In this document: positions 1 to 6,802 of the stretch, one piece after another
Layout of the letters: each line of letters begins with the position of its first letter
How positions within the stretch are numbered: the first letter of the stretch is position 1
Source: Flavobacteriales bacterium
GTDB lineage: Bacteria > Bacteroidota > Bacteroidia > Flavobacteriales > Flavobacteriaceae
Reading direction: 5' to 3'
DNA: 12,675 nt
Assembly (NCBI GenBank): GCA_027008965.1
Contig: JALVDN010000120.1
Coordinates: 1 to 12,675 of the forward strand
The notes under the pieces: generated by a model
What the model was told of the DNA's origin: nothing
Seen by the model: the letters and a program-made list of their open reading frames with translations, nothing else
The model's database searches: none
Made by a program: the position numbers and the translations under genes

Positions 1-16
1 CACTATTCTTTTTCAT
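1..16 (-). CDS. possible 5' end of a divergent gene (partial)
   Basis: On the reverse strand an ATG at 16-14 opens a frame reading MKKNS before the window ends. Just upstream, positions 26-33 read TACCTTTG on the reverse strand, a full match to the Bacteroidota -7 consensus TAnnTTTG. No convincing -33 TTTG lies at the usual distance, and the leader would be only a few bases. The product cannot be named from five codons. The Met-Lys-Lys start would suit a signal peptide, but that is speculation. Confidence 0.3.
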
Positions 17-306
17 AATCAAACACAAAGGTAAAATTTTTTTGGGGAGTATTATCCTAGCTTTTACATAACATATGATGGATATCTAAATGAATATCTA
101 ATATACAGAATATCCCAGTTTTTTTTCTAGCTCCATCGCTTCATAATTGTAATTCTTTTAAAATTTACAAATGTTCATTTTATAATTTTTATCCGTATTA
201 CTTTTTCGGAATTTTTTATTGAATGTTATTCAACTTTGTTAAAATATTATAATTTGAATTGCTTTGGTACATTATTTGTTTAGCATTATTTAAAAATGAT
301 TGTGCC
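17..306. other. AT-rich intergenic gap
   Basis: About 290 bases without a supportable gene. Apart from the possible reverse-strand -7 element at 26-33, it is AT-rich with T-runs and no clear repeat or hairpin. The promoter of the downstream protease gene presumably lies here, but I see no clean TTTG/TAnnTTTG pair. Confidence 0.5.
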
Positions 307-2964
307 ATGAAAAAAATTACTTTATTACTTGCCGGATTAATATTCATACTCAACGGAAATGTTTCGGCTCAAAATCCCCTGCATTCTAATTATGTTCTGA
401 AAGGGGAAAAACAACTATTCCGGGGAAAATTGCCCCGAGTTTTCAAATTTTATGGTTTGAACTGGTCATTTTTGGATCGTAAACTCAAGGATTTGCCGGA
501 TTATAAAAGTTCAACTTCATCGGGTGTTTTCTTAGAATTACCTTATAATATTCAGGGAAAAACAGATGTTTTTGAGATGTATACTTATCAAGTGATGGAT
601 GAAGAGTTACAATCCAAATATAAGGAAATCAAAACGTTTTTAGGAAAAAGTAAAAACGGGCGAACTTTATATCTTGTTAAAACACCGGAAATGGTTTCAA
701 TGGTCATTTTGAATCCTACTTCATCCACATTTCAAATTCAACCCTATAATGAAAATACATGGATTGCATTTTCAACTGAAGATGATTGGTTTGAGGGAGA
801 TTATTTTTGTGGTTTTGATGAAGCTCAACAAAATTTTGAAAAATCTGCAAGGATTATGTCTTCACTGCCGCAAAGCGATGGTATATTGAGAGAATATAGA
901 ATGGCCGTTGCGGCCACCGCTTTTTACAGTAATTATCACTTATCAAGACATGGCATCCCCGACAGTGCTCCCGATGCCACCAAGAAAAGTGTGGTTTTAT
1001 CCGAAATTATACGTGCTTTGGTAAGACTAAACAGTGTATTTGAAAGAGATTTATCTGTACATTTCAATTTGGTAGCCAACAACGACCGACTAATTTTCCT
1101 TGATACTGCAACCGATCCTCAAAAAAACCACAACCTTCGCCCAAGTCAAGTAATTGATTCCATAATAGGATCCGTAAATTATGATTTAGGTCATACATGG
1201 GATACTATCCGTAGAGGATATGGAGGGCTCGCCTCTAGACCTGTATGTTCTCCCGGAATTGCTAGTTGCTTAGGAGATGCAGTAGAAAGAGATAGGTTTA
1301 TAATCAAAGTAGTTGCTCATGAAACCGGTCATAATTTTGGGGCTATGCATACATTCAGTTATAATTGCGGGTATTATACCAATAGCGTTGAGGCGGGTGC
1401 AGGCGCAACCATTATGTCTTACGTAGGAGGTTGCCGTCACATTCCTAATGCTAATTATAAGAAGAATGCCTATGACAGATTTAATTTCAGGAGTATTAAA
1501 GAAATGTATAATGCTTCTTTGAACAACTCATCTGATTGTAGTACACGTACTCCAATATCACATTCTACTCCAAGTATTACTTCCATACCTGATAAGTACA
1601 TTCCAAAACTAACGCCTTTCAGATTACCAGCATTCGGTTCGGATCCGGACGGAGATGTTTTGACCTATGTTTGGGATGAAGAAGACAGTGCTCCTTATTG
1701 GCTTGATTCGATTTCTTCTTTGAACCGAGAAGGCCCACTCTTCAGAACTTTTGATGCAACCCGGTCACATTACAGGTATTTTCCTAATATAGATTCCTTG
1801 GTTTTGGCCAATAAAACATCCACCAAATGGGAAAAATTACCTGCCGTGGAACGTGATATTCATTTCAATGTTACGGTGAAAGACAATCATCCCGGCGAAG
1901 GCCAATTTGCCAACGAAGAAGTAATATTACATGTAGATACAACTGCAGGACCGTTTCGTATAACTAATATTTTGACTGATGAAACTTGGTATCCGGGAGA
2001 TTCACGGACTATTACTTGGGATGTGGCCAATACGGACAATGCACTTGTAAACTGTCAGTATGTGGATATATATTTTTCTGCCGATGGAGGTTATCATTTA
2101 ACCAATCTTCTGGCAGACCATGTACCGAACACAGGATCCTACACAATAACCGTCCCCGCGATTTCCACTCCTAAAGGTAAAATTTTCGTGCTTGCCGAAA
2201 ATAATTATTTCCTCGCCGTATCAAGAGGAAATATCAAAGTAGGTGATCATATGACAACATGTGGATTGGATTATATTTCTTCTCCTTCTGCAAATATCCC
2301 TGACGACGATTTGTTTGGTTTAACCGATACCATCGATGTCCCTGATAATTTCATCATTGAAGATTTAAACGTAACCGTAGATATTACTCATCCTAACGTG
2401 GGAGAACTCAATATTTGGCTTATCTCACCCGAAGGGATATCATCATTGATGTATTTTGGTAATTGCCATAATAATCGTCTGCAAATGACATTTGACGAGG
2501 AAACATCAAATTATTTAAGATGTATGGCTGGAGATACTGTTACGTCCCTAAATCCTTTCAATGAACGTTTGACTAAATTCTACCAACATCCATCTGCGGG
2601 TAAATGGGTGTTAAAAATAAGAGATACTATTCCGAATCAAACAGGGATACTAAATTCTTGGACCTTAAGTTTCTGTTCAAAGGGAAATGTTGTAAAAGTT
2701 TCCAACGAAACATTTAAGAATGTGAAAGTTTATCCCAATCCCAATTCAGGTGAATTTATGGTTGAATTTCCTATTGAAGGTATTGACGAAAAAGTTAAAT
2801 TACGTTTATTTGACTTAACGGGAAGAGTGGTGTTAGAACAAGTTTTCATGCCTGAGGAGTCTTTTATACGCAAGAAAGTGAAATTTGAAGGAGGTAAAGG
2901 AAATTATGTGTTGCAAATTTTATCGGGCAGAAAATCTTTCCATACGATAATTCAAAAATTCTAA
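307..2964 (+). CDS. secreted reprolysin-like zinc metalloprotease with P-domain and T9SS sorting domain
   Basis: This 885-residue protein is probably an exported or surface protease. I chose the ATG at 307, not the upstream in-frame ATG at 259, because it gives a clean signal peptide (MKKITLLLAGLIFILNGNVSA, cleavage near residue 21). The catalytic signature HETGHNFGAMH occupies residues 338-348 and fits the metzincin pattern HExxHxxGxxH: zinc ligands H338, H342 and H348, and catalytic E339. A candidate Met-turn, IMSYV, has M370. A linker or Ig-like region follows, including GSDPDGDVLTY. A proprotein-convertase P-domain spans about 655-791 (NVGELNIWLISPEG, GKWVLKIRD, LNSWTLSF). The tail, from about residue 808 (VYPNPNSGEF) to the end, is a typical type A T9SS C-terminal sorting domain, so the protein is expected to cross the outer membrane by the Por system. 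The substrate is unknown. It stands alone, with a structured repeat directly downstream. Confidence 0.93.
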   Translation: MKKITLLLAGLIFILNGNVSAQNPLHSNYVLKGEKQLFRGKLPRVFKFYGLNWSFLDRKLKDLPDYKSSTSSGVFLELPYNIQGKTDVFEMYTYQVMDEELQSKYKEIKTFLGKSKNGRTLYLVKTPEMVSMVILNPTSSTFQIQPYNENTWIAFSTEDDWFEGDYFCGFDEAQQNFEKSARIMSSLPQSDGILREYRMAVAATAFYSNYHLSRHGIPDSAPDATKKSVVLSEIIRALVRLNSVFERDLSVHFNLVANNDRLIFLDTATDPQKNHNLRPSQVIDSIIGSVNYDLGHTWDTIRRGYGGLASRPVCSPGIASCLGDAVERDRFIIKVVAHETGHNFGAMHTFSYNCGYYTNSVEAGAGATIMSYVGGCRHIPNANYKKNAYDRFNFRSIKEMYNASLNNSSDCSTRTPISHSTPSITSIPDKYIPKLTPFRLPAFGSDPDGDVLTYVWDEEDSAPYWLDSISSLNREGPLFRTFDATRSHYRYFPNIDSLVLANKTSTKWEKLPAVERDIHFNVTVKDNHPGEGQFANEEVILHVDTTAGPFRITNILTDETWYPGDSRTITWDVANTDNALVNCQYVDIYFSADGGYHLTNLLADHVPNTGSYTITVPAISTPKGKIFVLAENNYFLAVSRGNIKVGDHMTTCGLDYISSPSANIPDDDLFGLTDTIDVPDNFIIEDLNVTVDITHPNVGELNIWLISPEGISSLMYFGNCHNNRLQMTFDEETSNYLRCMAGDTVTSLNPFNERLTKFYQHPSAGKWVLKIRDTIPNQTGILNSWTLSFCSKGNVVKVSNETFKNVKVYPNPNSGEFMVEFPIEGIDEKVKLRLFDLTGRVVLEQVFMPEESFIRKKVKFEGGKGNYVLQILSGRKSFHTIIQKF

Positions 2965-2989
2965 AAGATGGGCTAAATTTGATTATCAC

Positions 2990-3145
2990 GCGCCGGCGGG
3001 CGAAGTGTTATCCTTGCAAAGGCGAAGCCGAGCGGATGTTTGGCCGAGGAGGCTCGCCGGCGAATGCCGGGAGACCCCGCAGGCCAATATTACATCCGCA
3101 GGCTGAGCCGAGCAAGATTTAAACGGAGCACGCCAAATGGCGCCC
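2990..3145. repeat. structured GC-rich interspersed repeat, copy 1
   Basis: A 156-bp element lies in the gap between two convergent genes and has a partner at 8707-8860 in the same orientation. Helices visible by eye: outer GCGCC 2990-2994 with GGCGC 3139-3143; GTG 3005-3007 with CAC 3129-3131, continued by GGC 2999-3001 with GCC 3132-3134; small hairpin CCTT 3012-3015 / AAGG 3019-3022; long arm AGCC 3026-3029 / GGCT 3101-3104, then GCGGATGT 3032-3039 / ACATCCGC 3092-3099, TTGGCC 3040-3045 / GGCCAA 3082-3087, CTC 3053-3055 / GAG 3071-3073 and CCGGC 3057-3061 / GCCGG 3066-3070 with a GAAT loop. It is much richer in GC than its surroundings. An A-rich tract follows. I do not recognise the family; it could be a non-coding RNA, a non-autonomous mobile element or a REP-like repeat. 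The strand of any transcript is unknown. Confidence 0.85.
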
Positions 3146-3172
3146 AAGAAAAAAATTAAAATGAAAAACAAA

Positions 3173-3889
3173 TTAATTCGGATGTAAGTCTAAACCTATC
3201 AAGTATTTATATGCTACGGCTGACACCATAGCCAATCCAAAGCTCAACAAGGTTCCGATTAAAATATATTCGGTGCGTTCACGGTCTTTGGTGTTGGATA
3301 AATCCCCGAAGCGGAAAACGGATTTGGCGGCCAATAAAAAACCGATGCCTTCCCAATAATTGAGAAGTATGAAGAAAAATACAAATAAGCGTTCCAGCAT
3401 GCCGATGTATTTTCCGGCCCGGTTTGAAGAGTCATTTTCTTTTCTCCAAGGAGAAATAAGTAATTTGATGAATGTTGACGAAACAAAGGTGATAAACAAC
3501 AGAAAGGTTAGTAAAAGCAAATTTTTAGTAGAAAACCATAAAGAAATATCTATCTCAAAGGGGTGGTAATAGTAAACCACGCCTGCAATCACGAGTAAAT
3601 GCAAAATTTGATCGGCAAAAAACAGGAGTCGGGAATCGATTTTTCCTTCCATAGATGATTTTGTGAGGTCTATTATATAATGAGAAATTATGATGGAAAC
3701 CAAGCCCAACCAATAAGAAAAATCAAACTGCAAAACCAACAATAACAACCCCGAATGAACCAAAATATGTGCATATAAATAGGGCGATTTGAATTTTTTC
3801 TTATTTCTGTTTTCAATCCACTTGGAAGGTTGAAACAGAAAATCACCTGCCAAATGGGCAAGGATCAGTTTGATGAACAATCCGGACAT
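3173..3889 (-). CDS. DUF3307 family membrane protein
   Basis: This 238-residue polytopic inner-membrane protein belongs to the DUF3307 family, whose biochemical role is unknown to me. The family's conserved polar residues sit in hydrophobic surroundings: LAHLAGDFLFQ near the N-terminus (H12, D16), the AHILVHS segment (H41, H45), SHYIIDLTK (H70, D74) and FADQILH (D93, H97). Hydrophobic segments lie at about 44-66, 94-108, 123-145, 166-190 and 207-230. The gene overlaps the 3' end of satD by 25 bases (start 3887-3889, satD stop 3865-3867), so the two are almost certainly translationally coupled and transcribed from the satD promoter. The histidine/aspartate pattern suggests metal binding or catalysis at the membrane, which is an inference. 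Confidence 0.88.
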   Translation of the reverse strand: MSGLFIKLILAHLAGDFLFQPSKWIENRNKKKFKSPYLYAHILVHSGLLLLVLQFDFSYWLGLVSIIISHYIIDLTKSSMEGKIDSRLLFFADQILHLLVIAGVVYYYHPFEIDISLWFSTKNLLLLTFLLFITFVSSTFIKLLISPWRKENDSSNRAGKYIGMLERLFVFFFILLNYWEGIGFLLAAKSVFRFGDLSNTKDRERTEYILIGTLLSFGLAMVSAVAYKYLIGLDLHPN

Positions 3890-4485
3890 TTTTCCATGAT
3901 TTTTTGTTGGTAATATTCAATCATTTTTTTTATTTCATAAAATCCTCCTCTTTTCAGGGCGGCACTGATGTTGCTTTGTTTTTTTCCGAGCAAGGATGTC
4001 AATTCTTTCTGGCTTATTCCTTCGTTTTCAAGTGCGGTTTTGATGATCAAACTTGTGGAAGGACGCCATCTGTTCATGGTTAAGCTTGCCAAGTCAAACA
4101 TTAAATTCATGGTTTCATCAAAATCCTGCCAAGGCGTGCGGATTAGCAGGGTTTTCTTTTTCATTTTTTCAAAAGTTTCTCCTGAAAAAACGAAAGCACT
4201 ACCCGACGATTCGGTTACTTTTCCGGCATGGTAGGTTTTCTCCCCCACTCCTATGGCCATTCTGACATCCAAGTTTTTAAACTGCTTGATGGAGGCTTTG
4301 ATCAAAATGGCAACTTTCAGTGCCTCAAGAGGTAATGTTTCAAGCTGAAAACTGTCGCCTCTAAAAATTTCCCACTTTTCGGGTTCAGGCCCATACCGGC
4401 TCAAAACTTTTTTCAATTCGGGCATCCAAAGTTCAGGAGACACTTTTTGGGAATGAATGATATCACCCGTTATGACAGCTATCAC
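3865..4485 (-). CDS. satD: SatD family protein (putative cyclase-like N-domain plus helix-turn-helix)
   Basis: The open frame extends back to an ATG at 4548, but that stretch is the operator/promoter repeat. The GTG at 4485-4483 gives the family-typical start (M)IAVITGDIIHS and a 206-residue protein. Residues 1-130 hold ITGDIIHS (D8), FRGDSFQ (D44), VRMAIGVG (74-81) and SGSAFVFSGE (94-103). Residues about 145-195 form a helix-turn-helix (GISQKELTSLLGKKQSNISAAL), consistent with DNA binding. The SatD family is named from the streptococcal sat (secretion and acid tolerance) locus. The two Asp-containing strands and the RMAIGVG/SGxAF order resemble class III nucleotidyl cyclases; this is my inference, not established. 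It is first in an operon with the DUF3307 gene. Two perfect palindromes overlie its promoter, which suggests autoregulation. Confidence 0.85.
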   Translation of the reverse strand: MIAVITGDIIHSQKVSPELWMPELKKVLSRYGPEPEKWEIFRGDSFQLETLPLEALKVAILIKASIKQFKNLDVRMAIGVGEKTYHAGKVTESSGSAFVFSGETFEKMKKKTLLIRTPWQDFDETMNLMFDLASLTMNRWRPSTSLIIKTALENEGISQKELTSLLGKKQSNISAALKRGGFYEIKKMIEYYQQKIMEKCPDCSSN

Positions 4486-4499
4486 GTTTTTCTTTTTTA

Positions 4500-4530
4500 C
4501 AAATATATGCGTTTTTGCATATAATTCAAA
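4500..4530 (-). promoter_or_regulatory. satD-DUF3307 promoter (Bacteroidota consensus)
   Basis: On the reverse strand the -33 element TTTG (4530-4527) is followed by exactly 19 bases and the -7 element TATATTTG (4507-4500), a full match to TTTG-N19-TAnnTTTG. Transcription would begin roughly ten bases before the GTG at 4485, giving a very short leader. The spacer contains most of a perfect palindrome. Confidence 0.8.
4504..4523. promoter_or_regulatory. operator palindrome 1 of the satD promoter
   Basis: Perfect inverted repeat TATATGC-N6-GCATATA with spacer GTTTTT. It covers the -7 region and most of the spacer of the satD promoter, so a bound protein would block RNA polymerase. The likely ligand is SatD itself through its C-terminal helix-turn-helix (inference). 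Confidence 0.75.
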
Positions 4531-4531
4531 A

Positions 4532-4551
4532 TATATGCGTTTTTGCATATA
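4532..4551. promoter_or_regulatory. operator palindrome 2 of the satD promoter
   Basis: Second copy of the same TATATGC-N6-GCATATA palindrome, 28 bp upstream of the first from centre to centre, with the identical GTTTTT spacer. The two palindromes sit inside a 25-bp direct repeat (4501-4525 and 4529-4553). It lies just upstream of the -33 element. Confidence 0.72.
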
Positions 4552-4622
4552 ATGAGTGATATATGATTGTTATGGCTTTTTCCGTTTAATCCTCTATGGA
4601 ATTTTTAAAGTAAAAATTTGCG

Positions 4623-4646
4623 AAAGTTACCAAAATTTGGTACTTT
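4623..4646. promoter_or_regulatory. inverted-repeat operator of the abiE operon
   Basis: TACCAAA (4628-4634), one central A, then TTTGGTA (4636-4642), with outer AAAG (4623-4626) and CTTT (4643-4646) extending the symmetry apart from one extra T at 4627. It ends 19 bases before the GTG start of abiEi. AbiEi antitoxins are known to repress their own promoter by binding inverted repeats, so this is the expected operator. Confidence 0.7.
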
Positions 4647-4665
4647 TCACAAAAAAATACTATCC

Positions 4666-5457
4666 GTGAATGCCAAAGAATACATCAAACAACTACAAAC
4701 ATACGAAGAATATGCTTTTAGCTGGAGTGAGATTATTAATCATGCCGATAAAAGTCCTTTTACCTTAAAAAAGGAGTTGGCAAATTTGATAGCCAAAAAA
4801 GAAATTATTAATCTACGCAAAGGATTTTATGTTATCATTCCCCCTAAATACGCCATACGAAACTACCTACCTATTCAACTCTATATAAATAAACTTTTTT
4901 CATTTCTGAACAAACCATATTATATAGGTTTGTATTCTGCCGCTAAATTTTATGGTGCCGCACATCAGCAAATTCAAGCAGATTATATAATAACCAAACC
5001 ACCTGCATTAGCTAATATCAAAAAAGAAAATTTTAATATTAAGTTTTTTACTACCACCCATTGGCCTTCGAAAAACATCAGAAAGCTAAAATCGGATGCC
5101 GGTATGTTTAATATTTCAAGTCCTGCTTTAACCATTGCAGACATGATTCATTATCAAACCAAGTTAGGAGGCATTAACAGGGTCTTTACAATTATTGAAG
5201 AATTAGTTCATGAACTAAAACCTGATGATATCCGGGATTTACTTTCATGGTACCCTTATTTAAGCACTTTGCAACGTCTCGGCTTCCTGCTTGAAAAATT
5301 AAACATGGGATATGACTTACTTAAACCTTTAAAAAACCATTTAAGTCGAAAAAATTATTACTTTGTTCCGCTCAATCCCGGAAAAGAACTTAAACCTGGT
5401 AAAGCAAAAAATTTTTGGAAAGTTAATGAGAATGTAAAACCCGAAAGTGATTTATGA
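4666..5457 (+). CDS. abiEi: AbiEi-type antitoxin / transcriptional regulator
   Basis: This is the antitoxin of a type IV toxin-antitoxin and abortive-infection system. It would act by repressing the operon and countering the AbiEii nucleotidyltransferase without needing to bind it. The frame could start at TTG 4618, but an inverted-repeat operator (4623-4646) lies in that stretch, so I favour the GTG at 4666, giving 263 residues beginning (M)NAKEYIKQLQTYEEYAFSWSE. Residues about 15-55 form a winged helix with the basic wing NLRKGFYVI. The remainder (YYIGLYSAAKFYGAAHQQ; NISSPALTIADMIHY) matches the AbiEi C-terminal domain. Its TGA overlaps the ATG of the toxin gene (ATGA), so the two are coupled. 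The GTG start is likely but not proven. Confidence 0.85.
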   Translation: MNAKEYIKQLQTYEEYAFSWSEIINHADKSPFTLKKELANLIAKKEIINLRKGFYVIIPPKYAIRNYLPIQLYINKLFSFLNKPYYIGLYSAAKFYGAAHQQIQADYIITKPPALANIKKENFNIKFFTTTHWPSKNIRKLKSDAGMFNISSPALTIADMIHYQTKLGGINRVFTIIEELVHELKPDDIRDLLSWYPYLSTLQRLGFLLEKLNMGYDLLKPLKNHLSRKNYYFVPLNPGKELKPGKAKNFWKVNENVKPESDL

Positions 5458-6245
5458 TTAACAAACCCATCATTACTCGTTGGCAAAAAAATTCACCTTG
5501 GAAAGAATTTTATCAAATTGAACAGGATTTGGTTATCAGTCGTATTTTAATAGAAATTTTCTCAGATGATTTCTTACGAGAATTTCTTGCTTTTCGTGGA
5601 GGGACTGCTTTACATAAATTATATCTACATCCTGCTCCAAGATACTCGGAGGATATAGACTTGGTTCAAATAAAGCCCGGGCCTGTTGGTTCAATCATGA
5701 AACGTTTGGATGAAATCATTAATTTTTTTGAAATCCCACGAAGCACACAAATCAAAGGGCATAGTGCCAAATTATATTACCGTTTTTATTCGGAATATGA
5801 ACATATCCCTTTGCGTTTAAAAATAGAAATCAACTTACAAGAACATTTCAAAGTGTTGAACTGGGTTTTTATTCCTTTTTCAGTGGAAACCGAATGGTTT
5901 TCAGGGCAAGCATTCATAAGAACATATAACATTAATGAACTCCTGGCAACCAAGCTCAGAGCTTTATATCAACGAAGCAAAGGTAGAGATTTATTCGATT
6001 TGGATTATGCCCGACGACATATAAATATAAACACTGATGATATTTTAAAATGTTACTTTGAATATATGCTTCATAGCAATAAATCAAAAATTCCCGGAAA
6101 AACAGTTTTCTTGAAAAATATTGAGAAAAAAATAAATGACCCTCTTTTTATCGGAGATTTGGAAGGTCTTTTACGACCAGGAATCAATTATGATCCAATG
6201 CTTGCATATGAATGGCTAAAAAATGAAATTATAGACAAAATGTAA
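5454..6245 (+). CDS. abiEii: AbiEii-type nucleotidyltransferase toxin
   Basis: This 263-residue protein belongs to the AbiEii/AbiGii (DUF1814) nucleotidyltransferase toxins. Related enzymes use NTPs, and some modify tRNA; the target here is unknown. All four family motifs are visible. Motif I is GGTALHK (49-55) and SEDIDL (65-70), which holds the metal-binding acidic residues D67 and D69. Motif II is LKIEIN (122-127). Motif III is ELLATKLRALYQRSKGRDL (162-180), with K167. Motif IV is LFDLDYA (180-186). The catalytic residues look intact and the length is typical, so the toxin is probably active. It starts four bases inside abiEi (ATGA overlap), as expected for coupled production of antitoxin and toxin. 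Confidence 0.92.
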   Translation: MINKPIITRWQKNSPWKEFYQIEQDLVISRILIEIFSDDFLREFLAFRGGTALHKLYLHPAPRYSEDIDLVQIKPGPVGSIMKRLDEIINFFEIPRSTQIKGHSAKLYYRFYSEYEHIPLRLKIEINLQEHFKVLNWVFIPFSVETEWFSGQAFIRTYNINELLATKLRALYQRSKGRDLFDLDYARRHININTDDILKCYFEYMLHSNKSKIPGKTVFLKNIEKKINDPLFIGDLEGLLRPGINYDPMLAYEWLKNEIIDKM

Positions 6246-6273
6246 TCTTCCTTCCGGCAAATATTTTAATCTC

Positions 6274-6304
6274 TTTCCATTCTCCTTCGGATTTTTTATC
6301 TTTG
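6274..6304 (+). promoter_or_regulatory. umuDC promoter candidate
   Basis: The -7 element TATCTTTG (6297-6304) fully matches TAnnTTTG. A weaker TTTC (6274-6277) lies 19 bases upstream in the -33 position. The start codon of umuD is 30 bases beyond the -7 element, a normal leader length. I see no recognisable LexA box around it. Confidence 0.6.
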
Positions 6305-6333
6305 AACAAACAAGAAAACAAGCCTTTGACTTT

Positions 6334-6783
6334 ATGAAAATTGTGCGTATCAAACCCGGACCGGCTTTGGATATTTATTCGGCGGAAACATCCGTGGCGA
6401 TAGAACGCCCCTTTGTGGAAACGGGCATCAGCGCAGGTTTTCCTTCACCGGCCGATGATTTTGCGCATCTTTCCATTGACCTCAACAAAGAACTCATCAA
6501 AAACAAAGAAGCCACTTTCTTTGCACGTGTCAAAGGCCACTCCATGCAAGATGCCGGATTGGAAGACGGCGACTTGCTGGTGATAGACCGCAGCCTAGAG
6601 CCGCAAGACGGAAAAATAGCCGTGTGCTTCATCGACGGTGAGTTCACCGTGAAACGTATTAAAATAGAGAAAGACACGGTTTGGCTTGTTCCGGCCAACA
6701 GTGCCTATGAACCCATCCGTGTGACACCCGAAAATCAATTCATGATTTGGGGTGTGGTGACTGCTGTCATCAAATTTGTATAA
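6334..6783 (+). CDS. umuD: UmuD-like S24 self-cleaving protein
   Basis: This 149-residue LexA/UmuD-type peptidase is the partner of the downstream UmuC in the error-prone polymerase V. When DNA is damaged, RecA filaments stimulate self-cleavage, and the shortened UmuD' supports translesion synthesis. The probable cleavage site is Ala34-Gly35 within ISAGFPSPADD. The nucleophile is Ser70 in KGHSM and the general base is Lys107 in TVKRI. The spacings (35 residues from G35 to S70, 37 from S70 to K107) are the same as in E. coli UmuD (G25, S60, K97). The N-terminal arm is about ten residues longer than in E. coli. It is followed by umuC after 19 bases. Confidence 0.93.
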   Translation: MKIVRIKPGPALDIYSAETSVAIERPFVETGISAGFPSPADDFAHLSIDLNKELIKNKEATFFARVKGHSMQDAGLEDGDLLVIDRSLEPQDGKIAVCFIDGEFTVKRIKIEKDTVWLVPANSAYEPIRVTPENQFMIWGVVTAVIKFV

Positions 6784-6802
6784 TCTCAAAAAACCCAACA
6801 CT

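Noticed and set aside
2990..3145. Reading the structured repeat as a simple transcription terminator for the convergent genes
   Set aside because: It is far longer and more complex than a terminator, has no T-run after a terminal stem on the forward strand, and a second copy lies between genes of the same direction.
2986..3171. Reverse-strand 61-residue reading frame over repeat copy 1
   Set aside because: It lies within a structured nucleic-acid repeat. Similarity to the frame over copy 2 is confined to the conserved block and is broken by length differences, and base changes follow helix pairing, not codons.
4501..4553. 25-bp direct repeats as the start of a CRISPR array
   Set aside because: Only two copies with a 3-base gap and no spacers; they coincide with promoter palindromes.
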